Shown piece after piece: positions 7,106-13,192 of a stretch of 16,583 bases of DNA; within the stretch, counting starts at the first letter, position 1; every line of letters begins with the position of its first letter. The stretch comes from Solimonas_A sp035476855. GTDB taxonomy: Bacteria > Pseudomonadota > Gammaproteobacteria > Nevskiales > Nevskiaceae. The translations under genes were made by a program, and so were the position numbers. The stretch covers positions 1-16,583 of the forward strand of contig DATILC010000211.1 of assembly GCA_035476855.1 (NCBI GenBank). The letters run 5' to 3'. The notes beneath the pieces were generated by a model. It did no database searches, was not told the DNA's origin, and saw nothing but the letters and a program-made list of their open reading frames with translations.

Positions 7106-8014
7106 TCAGGGCCTCTCGATGGAATTCACGAAGCTGGCAATGCCGTCGGCGACCGCCTGCGGCCGGGTCTGCGGCCACCAGTGGCCGGCATCGAATTCGC
7201 GACGCTGCAGCTTCGGTGCAACTGCCTCCAGGCCCTCGTACATCTCGCGTGGCACGAAGGGATCGCGGCGCATCACCAGCAGTTGCACCGGCACCTCGGT
7301 GCGACGCTGCTGTGGGTGCAGCAGCGGCTGCAGCAGGTTGGCGCGGTAGAGGCCCAGGCCCTGCACACCGTCTGCGGTCTGCCGCTCATGGCCCTGCAGG
7401 TCGTGGCCTTCGAGGCGCGACACCAGGCGATGCCAGACGCGGCCCAGTGCCAGCTTCCAGCCCAGCTCCGGCAGGAAGGGAACCTGGAAGGCCAGCATGT
7501 AGGACGAGCCCAGCGCGCGCCGCAATGCCTGCGCCAGGTGGCGCGGCGTCGGCTGCCGCAGCCGCTGCTGGAACCAGTCGCCGACATGGTCCAGGCCCGG
7601 TGCCGCGGTCGAAAACGACGCGATGCGGCCTTCGAGCCGGCCCGACAGCAGCGCCTCCCAGCCCTGCAGTGCGCCCCAGTCGAAGGCCACCAGGTGCACC
7701 GGCTGCCGCGGACTGACCGCGTCGATCACCGCCTGCAGGTCGGCGACGAGATGTTCGAAGGCATAGCCCGCGGTGTCCCGCGGCGCGCTGGAGCGGCCTG
7801 CGCCGCGCACGTCGTAGGCCACCACATCGAAATGCTCCGCGAGGAGCTCCGCCAGCGCTGCCCACACCGAGGCGTTGTCGGGATAGCCGTGCACCAGCAG
7901 CAGTGTCGGCCGTGGATGCTGCTTCGTCGGGCGCTTGCCCCAGCGGTAGACCGCGAGCCGGACCGCGCCGGAAGCAACAAACTGCTCAGGAGTCAGGGTT
8001 GTGTCCGTTTTCAT
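7106..8014 (-). CDS. Alpha/beta hydrolase with Asp nucleophile (epoxide hydrolase/dehalogenase-like)
   Basis: A 302-residue alpha/beta-hydrolase-fold protein. The oxyanion motif is HGYP (42-45), DVRGAGRSS (68-76) is typical of the epoxide hydrolase branch, the nucleophile-elbow residue is Asp112 (AFDWGA) in place of Ser, the acid is probably Asp251 (RRDPFVP), and the base is His278 (DAGHWW). An Asp nucleophile with HGxP points to ether or carbon-halogen hydrolysis (epoxide hydrolase, haloalkane dehalogenase) and away from esterase activity. The ATG at 8014 is preferred over a GTG at 8041, because the predicted promoter -10 (8051-8046) would start transcription at about 8039, downstream of that GTG. 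It is the first gene of the leftward operon, controlled by a promoter containing the shared GTTC-N7-GAAC operator. Confidence 0.88.
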   Translation of the reverse strand: MKTDTTLTPEQFVASGAVRLAVYRWGKRPTKQHPRPTLLLVHGYPDNASVWAALAELLAEHFDVVAYDVRGAGRSSAPRDTAGYAFEHLVADLQAVIDAVSPRQPVHLVAFDWGALQGWEALLSGRLEGRIASFSTAAPGLDHVGDWFQQRLRQPTPRHLAQALRRALGSSYMLAFQVPFLPELGWKLALGRVWHRLVSRLEGHDLQGHERQTADGVQGLGLYRANLLQPLLHPQQRRTEVPVQLLVMRRDPFVPREMYEGLEAVAPKLQRREFDAGHWWPQTRPQAVADGIASFVNSIERP

Positions 8015-8025
8015 GGATAATGCAC

Positions 8026-8037
8026 CATTGATCAATG
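8026..8037. promoter_or_regulatory. Perfect 12-bp palindrome at the hydrolase transcription start
   Basis: CATTGATCAATG is a perfect palindrome in the short leader of the hydrolase mRNA, just downstream of the predicted -10 on the minus strand. It could be a binding site for a further regulator. At 12 bp, chance occurrence is not excluded. Confidence 0.3.
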
Positions 8038-8045
8038 TCACAATA

Positions 8046-8075
8046 AATGTAGGTTCTGTTTGGGAACTTAGTCAA
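8046..8075 (-). promoter_or_regulatory. Promoter of the hydrolase operon with HxlR-type operator (site A)
   Basis: Read on the minus strand: TTGACT as -35 (8075-8070), TACATT as -10 (8051-8046), spacer 18 bp. The spacer is occupied by the operator GTTC-N7-GAAC (plus-strand 8053-8067 region; 19-bp unit AGGTTCTGTTTGGGAACTT at 8051-8069). This unit matches site B (8778-8796) at 16 of 19 positions and shares its half-sites with site C (15689-15707). A protein bound here would exclude RNA polymerase, so repression is the expected mode. The divergent HxlR gene is the obvious candidate regulator. Confidence 0.7.
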
Positions 8076-8085
8076 CCCTGAAACC

Positions 8086-8101
8086 TTGCCCGATCGGGCA
8101 A
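8086..8101. promoter_or_regulatory. Perfect 16-bp palindrome in the divergent intergenic region
   Basis: TTGCCCGATCGGGCAA is a perfect palindrome located 10 bp upstream of the hydrolase operon -35 and about 62 bp upstream of the hxlR-gene -35. It is unrelated to the GTTC-N7-GAAC motif. Its position just upstream of a promoter is suitable for an activator or a second repressor. No T-run follows on either strand, so it is not an intrinsic terminator. Confidence 0.45.
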
Positions 8102-8163
8102 CTCCTTGGTGCAAGTGGAAATCGGACCGGGCTGGAGCCCCGGATACAGGCCTGTGCAAGCGC

Positions 8164-8192
8164 GTTCCGTAAGAGAACTCATCGGCTATACT
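8164..8192 (+). promoter_or_regulatory. Promoter of the HxlR regulator gene with self-operator (site D)
   Basis: TATACT (8187-8192) is a good -10. The matching -35 region (8164-8169) is poor. GTTC-N7-GAAC occurs at 8164-8178 (GTTC, seven bases, GAAC), with the same spacing as in sites A and C and overlapping the -35 and spacer. This suggests autoregulation. The outer flanks are less conserved than at the other sites, so affinity may be lower. Confidence 0.6.
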
Positions 8193-8221
8193 GCGGCCGT
8201 TATGCACAGTGGTGGAACGGC

Positions 8222-8716
8222 ATGAAATGGAGTGAAACCGGCGGCATGTCCTGCTCGGTCGCGCGCACCGCCTCGGTGATCGGCGACCGTTGGACCATCC
8301 TGATCCTGCGCAATGCCTTCCTGCGCATCCGCCGCTTCGAGGACTTCCAGTCCAACCTCGGCATCACCCGCCACCTGCTCGCCGGCCGCCTCAAGCGCCT
8401 GGTCGAGGAGGGCATCCTCGAACGCGTGTCCTACCAGGATGCACCGCCGCGCTTCGAATACCGCCTGACCCTGAAGGGCCGCGCGCTCTACCCCATCGTC
8501 GTCGCCATGACCGCCTGGGGCGATGCCTGGATGGATGGCGGCAAGGGCGCGCCGCTGCTGCTGCAGCACAAGAGCTGCGGCAAGGTGGTCACGCCGCAGC
8601 TGAGCTGCCCGGAATGCGGCGAGGCGATCGAGCCGCAGCAGATGAGCGCCCTGCCCGGCCCCGGCCTGATGCTGGCCGACGCCGTCGGCCGCAAGCCGCG
8701 CCGCAAGAAAGCCTGA
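8222..8716 (+). CDS. HxlR family winged-helix transcriptional regulator with C-terminal zinc-ribbon-like tail
   Basis: A 164-residue protein. Residues 10-95 are an HxlR/MarR-like winged helix: SCSVARTASVIGDRWTILIL, then LGITRHLLAGRLKRLVEEGIL and the wing FEYRLTLKGRALYPIV. Cys11, just before the first helix, is at the place where several HxlR proteins (YodB/HypR type) have a redox-reactive Cys. The C-terminal tail has H116-xx-C119 and C129-xx-C132, a possible zinc ribbon, and ends in a basic RKPRRKKA. ATG 8222 is the first plausible start; Met9 (8246) is an alternative that still keeps Cys11. It is divergent from the hydrolase operon and upstream of the SDR/GST/molybdoenzyme operon, all of which share its putative operator. 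The inducer is unknown. Confidence 0.92.
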   Translation: MKWSETGGMSCSVARTASVIGDRWTILILRNAFLRIRRFEDFQSNLGITRHLLAGRLKRLVEEGILERVSYQDAPPRFEYRLTLKGRALYPIVVAMTAWGDAWMDGGKGAPLLLQHKSCGKVVTPQLSCPECGEAIEPQQMSALPGPGLMLADAVGRKPRRKKA

Positions 8717-8772
8717 ACCCGTCGCCGCGCTGCGGCGGCTGATTCTCCGGCACCTCATTTGAGGCCATCGGA

Positions 8773-8801
8773 TTGACAGGTTCTTTTTTGGTACTTACTG
8801 T
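8773..8801 (+). promoter_or_regulatory. Promoter of the SDR-GST-molybdoenzyme operon with HxlR-type operator (site B)
   Basis: TTGACA -35 (8773-8778), 17-bp spacer, TACTGT -10 (8796-8801). The 19-bp unit AGGTTCTTTTTTGGTACTT (8778-8796) fills the spacer, with GTTC on the left and GTAC replacing GAAC on the right. It is nearly identical to site A read on the plus strand. The start codon at 8831 lies about 23 nt after the predicted transcription start. I see no strong Shine-Dalgarno sequence before it. Confidence 0.72.
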
Positions 8802-8830
8802 CCGGGCCATCTCCACCGCCGGGTTCCGCC

Positions 8831-9607
8831 ATGACAGATAGCGACAGACCTGCCTCCCCGCCGCCAGCCCCTGCCGGCTGCGCCCTGGTGGTCGGCGTCG
8901 GCGGCCGCGTCGGCATCGGCGCAGCGGTGGCGAAACGTTTTGCCACGGAAGGCCTGCATGTCCACATCGTCGGTCGCACGGCAGCGAAACTCGATGAGGT
9001 CGTCGCGAACATCGTCGACGCCGGCGGCAAGGCCTCGGCGATCGTCAACACCCTGGGCAGCGAGCGTGAAGTCGCAGCACTGTTCGAGGCACTAGGAAGC
9101 CAGGCGCTGGACGCGGTGGTCTACAACGCCGCGTTCAAGAACGTCCCGCGCCGCTTCCTGACGACACCGCCGGCCTTCATCGAGGACAACTGGCAGCTCA
9201 GCTGCATCGCCGGCCTGATGGTTGGGCAGGCAGCGCTGCGTCGCATGCAGCCGCAGGGTCGCGGCACGCTGATCGTCACCGGCGCCACCGCCTCGCTGCG
9301 TGGCAAGCCGGCCTTCGCCGCCTTCGCCTCGGCCAAGGCCGGGTTGCGCAGCTGGACGCTGGCATTGGCGCGCGAGGCCGCCCCGCTGGGCATCCATGTC
9401 GCGCACGCAGTGATCGATGGCGTCGTCGCCGGCGACCGCGTGAAGGAAACCGGCGGCGGCCTGGGCCGCCTGCTGGTGGCGAGCCGGGGCAAGGACGGCG
9501 CCCTGCTGCCGGAACAGATCGCCGACAACTACTGGCAGCTGCACGCGCAGCCGCGCGGCGCCTGGACCCGCGAGCTGGACCTGAGGCCCTGGAAGGAGAA
9601 CTTCTGA
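8831..9607 (+). CDS. SDR family protein lacking the catalytic Tyr (SDR_c10-like)
   Basis: A 258-residue Rossmann-fold SDR. The nucleotide-binding motif is GVGGRVGIG (22-30), an atypical glycine pattern. The active-site region reads GATASLRG (151-158) and then F165-ASA-K169: Phe replaces the catalytic Tyr while Lys is kept. This matches the described SDR_c10 subgroup, which lacks the active-site Tyr and has an incomplete glycine motif. The C-terminus carries YWQLHAQPRGAWTRELDLRPW, shared with the genes at 9609 and 15790. It is the first gene of a four-gene operon under site B and is followed by a paralogue after 1 bp. Whether such proteins are enzymes with unusual chemistry or non-catalytic partners is unknown. 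Confidence 0.88.
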   Translation: MTDSDRPASPPPAPAGCALVVGVGGRVGIGAAVAKRFATEGLHVHIVGRTAAKLDEVVANIVDAGGKASAIVNTLGSEREVAALFEALGSQALDAVVYNAAFKNVPRRFLTTPPAFIEDNWQLSCIAGLMVGQAALRRMQPQGRGTLIVTGATASLRGKPAFAAFASAKAGLRSWTLALAREAAPLGIHVAHAVIDGVVAGDRVKETGGGLGRLLVASRGKDGALLPEQIADNYWQLHAQPRGAWTRELDLRPWKENF

Positions 9608-9608
9608 G

Positions 9609-10187
9609 ATGCCCATGAACATCACCGAGTGCGCCCTTGTCTTCGGCGACAGCGGCGCCGGTAGCCTGGCTGCAGCCATTGCGGCGCAACTCTCGCGGGC
9701 AGGCCTGGCGGTACATCCCACCGCACAGGTCGATGCCAGCGACCGCGCGCAACTGGACACGCTGTTCGCGGAAATCCACGCGGCCGGCCGACGCCTGCGG
9801 CTGGTCGTGCACGCTCCCTCAGCACCGACCACAGCCCTTGGCGCGCTGGACAGCACTCTCGCCGAGGCGCAACAGCAATGGCGCCGCATCTGCTACGCCG
9901 GCAGCCAGATTGGCCAGGTCGCGATCCCACCAATGCTCGCCACGCAGCAGGGCACGCTGCTGTTCCTCGCGCCGGCTGCCAGCGCCAATGCTGCAGTCGC
10001 TGCCGCCGCGGCCGGGCTGCGCTCCTTCGCGCAATCGATGGCGCGCGAGTTCGGGCCGAAGAACCTGCACGTCGCCTATCTTGCCGTGGACGAGGCAGCC
10101 GACTCCGCAGCCGTTGCGCACAGCTGCTGGCAGCTCCATCAACAGCAACGCACGACCTGGACGCAGGAACTCGACCTGCGCGCCTGA
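9609..10187 (+). CDS. Shortened, degenerate SDR paralogue (no Tyr, no Lys)
   Basis: This 192-residue protein is recognisably derived from the SDR_c10-like family. It has a reduced glycine motif GDSGAG (13-18), the segment AGLRSFAQSMAREFGPKNLHV (135-155) that aligns with helix alphaF of its neighbours, and the shared tail WQLHQQQRTTWTQELDLRA. The positions equivalent to the active-site Phe and Lys are Val130 and Ala134, so classical SDR catalysis is not possible. About 60 residues are missing relative to the upstream gene, mostly in the central region and in the loop before the tail. The frame is intact and the coding signal is normal, so it does not look like decay by mutation. The ATG at 9609 has AAGGAG (9593-9598) 10 nt upstream and follows the previous stop by 1 bp. 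A role as partner subunit of the upstream SDR is inference. Confidence 0.8.
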   Translation: MPMNITECALVFGDSGAGSLAAAIAAQLSRAGLAVHPTAQVDASDRAQLDTLFAEIHAAGRRLRLVVHAPSAPTTALGALDSTLAEAQQQWRRICYAGSQIGQVAIPPMLATQQGTLLFLAPAASANAAVAAAAAGLRSFAQSMAREFGPKNLHVAYLAVDEAADSAAVAHSCWQLHQQQRTTWTQELDLRA

Positions 10188-10199
10188 CAAGGAAATCCG

Positions 10200-10877
10200 A
10201 TGAGCTCGAAGATCACGCTGCACCAGTGGGAAATCTCGCCGTTCTGCCGCAAGGTCGCGCGCATGCTGGAGTTCAAGGGCCTGGATTACGAGGTCGTGAA
10301 CTACAACGGCCTGCGCGCCATCCTCGCCCAGCGCCTCAGCCCCGTCGGCAAGCTGCCGGTGATCGACGTCGACGGCCAGCGCATACAGGACAGCACTCGC
10401 ATCGCCCGCTACCTCGACGAGCAACACCCGCAGCCACCGCTCTACCCCGCCGATGCGCAGCAGCGCGCGCAGGCCGAGCTGTGGGAGGACTACGCCGACG
10501 AGCTGCTTTACTGGTACGAGGTCTACCTGCGCGTCAACGATCCGCAGGCACTGGACCAAGCGGTGGCGCTGAGCATGCAGGGCCGCCCGGCCGTCGAGCG
10601 CCTGCCGGTGAAGCTGAGCCTGCGCACGATGCTGCGCATCAGCCTCTCCGGGCAGGGTCTGGGACGCATGGCGCGCCCCGACGTCGAGGCCGAGTTCCTG
10701 CGCCAGCTGGACCGCATTGAAACCCTGCTGCCGGCCTCCGGCTGGCTGGTGGGCGATGCGAAGACCATCGCCGATATCGCGGTAGGCTCGCAGCTGCTGG
10801 AGGTGGTCCGCACCAGCCCGATGCGCAGCGAGATCCAGCGCCGGCCGCGCCTCTGGGCCTGGCTGCAGAACATCTGA
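10200..10877 (+). CDS. Glutathione S-transferase family protein
   Basis: A 225-residue protein with an N-terminal thioredoxin-fold GST domain. It has ISPFCRKVARMLEFKGLDYE (12-31), with S13-P-F-C16 at the catalytic position, then VGKLPVIDVDGQRIQDSTRI (49-68), which contains the cis-Pro (P53) and the Asp64-Ser65 pair equivalent to the gamma-Glu-binding E/D-S. The C-terminal all-helical domain follows, with GWLVGDAKTIADIAV as its standard signature. The start at 10200 has AAGGAAA upstream and lies 12 bp after the SDR-like gene. Cys16 could act as a nucleophile as in beta- or omega-class GSTs. In this operon it might conjugate or reduce an electrophilic intermediate, consistent with a thiol-sensing HxlR regulator. 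That link is inference. Confidence 0.9.
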   Translation: MSSKITLHQWEISPFCRKVARMLEFKGLDYEVVNYNGLRAILAQRLSPVGKLPVIDVDGQRIQDSTRIARYLDEQHPQPPLYPADAQQRAQAELWEDYADELLYWYEVYLRVNDPQALDQAVALSMQGRPAVERLPVKLSLRTMLRISLSGQGLGRMARPDVEAEFLRQLDRIETLLPASGWLVGDAKTIADIAVGSQLLEVVRTSPMRSEIQRRPRLWAWLQNI

Positions 10878-10890
10878 CACGGAGCCCGTC

Positions 10891-13188
10891 ATGAGCTCGA
10901 CGCCGGAACAGTGGAAGAAGACCGCCTGCATCCTCTGCAGCGTCAACTGCGGCCTTGAGGTGCAGACCGAGGGCCGGCGAATCACGAAAATCCGCGGGGA
11001 TGATGCGCATCCGGCCTCGCAGGGCTATGTCTGCGAGAAATCGCAACGCATGGACTGGTACCAGAACGGCGCCGACCGGCTCACTTCGCCGATGCGGCGC
11101 CGTGCAGACGGCAGCTACGAGGCGATCGACTGGGACACCGCGATCCGCGAGATCGCGCAGAAATTCGCGGCGATCAAGGCCAGGCACGGCGGCGAGAGCA
11201 TCCTGTATTACGGCGGCGGCGGCCAGGGCAATCACCTGGGCGGCGCCTATGCCGACAGCTTCCTCAAGGCGGTCGGCAACCAGTACCGCTCCAATGCACT
11301 GGCGCAGGAAAAGACCGGCGAATTCTGGGTGCAGGGCAAGATGTTCGGCACCGGCGTGCACGGCGACTACGAGCACTGCGAGGTCGCGCTGTTCATCGGC
11401 AAGAATCCCTGGCAGTCGCATGGCTTCGCCCGCGCCCGCGTGCTGCTGCGCGAGATCGAGAAGGACCCGCAGCGCACGCTGATCGTGATCGACCCGCGGC
11501 GCAGCGAGACCGCGGAGATGGCCGACCACCACCTCGCGATCAAGCCCGGCAGCGATGCCTGGTGCCTGGCCGCGCTGGTCGGGATCTTGGTGCAGGAAGA
11601 TCTGGTCGCCCGGCCCTGGCTGGCAGAACACAGCAGCGGCTACGAGCAGATCGAGCCGGCGTTGCGGGCGATCCCGGTCGCGCAGTACGCCGCACTCTGC
11701 GGCGTCGACGAGTCGCTCTTGCGCACGGTCGCGCGGCGCATCGCCACCGCGAGCAGCGTCTCGGTCTACGAGGACCTGGGCATGCAGATGAGCGTGCACT
11801 CGACGCTCGGCAGCTACCTGCAGCGGATGCTGTGGCTGCTCACCGGTCATTACGGTCGCGAGGGCACCAGCAATGCGATCGTGCCGCTGCTGTCGCTGTC
11901 GAAAGCCAGCAAGGGCGACACCAGCCTCGGCAGCAAAAAAGCGAAGCGCGTCGAGCGCCGCAGCCCGGTCGCCAACGCCAAGATCATCATCGGCCTGATC
12001 CCCTGCAACGTCATTCCCGAGGAAATCCTCACGGACCATCCGAAGCGCTACCGCGCGATGCTGGTCCACAGCGGCAACCCGGTGCATTCGCTGGCCGACA
12101 GCCAGCGCATGCGTCAGGCGCTGCGCGCGCTGGAGCTGAGCGTGGTGGTCGACGTGGCGATGACCGAGACCGCGCGCGAGGCCGACTACGTGCTGCCGGC
12201 GGCCAGCCAGTTCGAGAAGGCCGAGGCGACGTTCTTCAACCTCGAGTTCCCGCGCAACGTCTTCCACCTGCGCCAGCCGCTGTTCGAGCCCCTGCCCGGT
12301 ACGCTGCCGGAAGCCGAGATCTACGCACGCCTGGTCGAGGCCATGGGTGAACTGTCGGAGCGCGACTACGCGCCGCTGAAGCACGCCCTGCGCCTGGGCC
12401 GCACCGCCTTCGCACTGGCCTTCTTCGCGCAGGTGGCGCGCAAGCCGAAGACGATGAAGTACGCGCCGCTGATCCTCTACCGCACGCTGGGCCCGACGCT
12501 GCCGAAAGGCATGGATTCCGCCGCTGCGCTGTGGGGCGTGGCACAGCTCTACGTGCAGGGCAACCGCAAGGCCGCGGCGCGTGCGGGCTACGGCGGCCTG
12601 CCACCGTTTGCCGGCGAGAAACTGTTTCGCGCGCTCCTGTCCGGGGCCTCCGGCCTGGTCTACGCCGACAGCGACTACGCCGACAGCTGGCAGGCCGTGA
12701 GCCATCCCGGCCACCGCATCAACCTGCACATCCCCGAGATGCTGGCCGAGCTGCAGAAGATCGAACACGCGCCGTTGCCGCAGGACCGCGAGTTTCCCTA
12801 TGTGCTGTCCGCCGGCGAGCGCCGCAGTGACACCAGCAATACCGCAGTGCGCAACAGCGGCTGGCACAAGCGTGGCCGCTACGGCAGCCTGCGCATCAGC
12901 CCGCAGGATGCCGCGGCGCTGGGCGCCAGCGACGGCGAGGCGCTACGCCTGACGACGCGGCGCGCCAGTGTCGAGGTGGTGCTGGAGATCACGCCGATGA
13001 TGCAACCCGGCCACATCTCGCTGCCCAACGGCCAGGGCCTGGATTACCGCGATGCCGACGGCCGCGTGCAGCGCCGCGGCGTGGCGCCGAACGAGCTGAC
13101 CGACAGCAGCCAGCGCGATTTCCTCGCCGGCACGCCCTGGCACAAGCATGTGCCGGCGCGGCTGGAGCGCCTCGCCACCGGCAGCTGA
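10891..13188 (+). CDS. Molybdopterin (bis-MGD) oxidoreductase with N-terminal [4Fe-4S] site
   Basis: A 765-residue member of the DMSO reductase/formate dehydrogenase superfamily. The N-terminal cluster motif is C13-xx-C16-xxx-C20-x27-C48. The catalytic domain runs to about residue 480 (LFIGKNPWQSH, VIDPRRSETAEMADHHLAIKPGSD, VHSGNPVHS, TETAREADYVLPAASQFEKAEATF), and the C-terminal dinucleotide-binding domain is about 635-755 (RYGSLRISPQDAAALGASDGE, LPNGQGLDY). There is no Tat signal, so the enzyme is cytoplasmic. At the usual Mo-ligand position the sequence is NALAQEKTGEF (135-145), with no Cys, Ser or Sec. No electron-transfer subunit follows, so the partner must be encoded elsewhere. It starts 13 bp after the GST-like gene and ends the operon. 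The substrate is unknown. Confidence 0.92.
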   Translation: MSSTPEQWKKTACILCSVNCGLEVQTEGRRITKIRGDDAHPASQGYVCEKSQRMDWYQNGADRLTSPMRRRADGSYEAIDWDTAIREIAQKFAAIKARHGGESILYYGGGGQGNHLGGAYADSFLKAVGNQYRSNALAQEKTGEFWVQGKMFGTGVHGDYEHCEVALFIGKNPWQSHGFARARVLLREIEKDPQRTLIVIDPRRSETAEMADHHLAIKPGSDAWCLAALVGILVQEDLVARPWLAEHSSGYEQIEPALRAIPVAQYAALCGVDESLLRTVARRIATASSVSVYEDLGMQMSVHSTLGSYLQRMLWLLTGHYGREGTSNAIVPLLSLSKASKGDTSLGSKKAKRVERRSPVANAKIIIGLIPCNVIPEEILTDHPKRYRAMLVHSGNPVHSLADSQRMRQALRALELSVVVDVAMTETAREADYVLPAASQFEKAEATFFNLEFPRNVFHLRQPLFEPLPGTLPEAEIYARLVEAMGELSERDYAPLKHALRLGRTAFALAFFAQVARKPKTMKYAPLILYRTLGPTLPKGMDSAAALWGVAQLYVQGNRKAAARAGYGGLPPFAGEKLFRALLSGASGLVYADSDYADSWQAVSHPGHRINLHIPEMLAELQKIEHAPLPQDREFPYVLSAGERRSDTSNTAVRNSGWHKRGRYGSLRISPQDAAALGASDGEALRLTTRRASVEVVLEITPMMQPGHISLPNGQGLDYRDADGRVQRRGVAPNELTDSSQRDFLAGTPWHKHVPARLERLATGS

Positions 13189-13192
13189 AGCC

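Noticed and set aside
6008..8020. 670-codon plus-strand open frame opposite the hydrolase/diiron operon
   Set aside because: The minus-strand genes have clear domain motifs and coupled starts. The plus-strand translation has none.
8015..8041. GTG start at 8041 for the alpha/beta hydrolase
   Set aside because: It would lie at or upstream of the predicted transcription start and has no Shine-Dalgarno sequence. Conserved sequence begins after the ATG at 8014.
8724..8736. GCCGC-GCT-GCGGC hairpin after the HxlR gene as an intrinsic terminator
   Set aside because: The stem is only 5 bp and no T-run follows.
9609..10187. Calling the short SDR a pseudogene
   Set aside because: The frame is intact, a good ribosome binding site is present and the gene is tightly coupled in an operon. 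It is divergent, not visibly broken.
10639..12867. 742-codon minus-strand open frame opposite the molybdoenzyme
   Set aside because: No domain motifs, and the plus-strand gene has full family signatures throughout.
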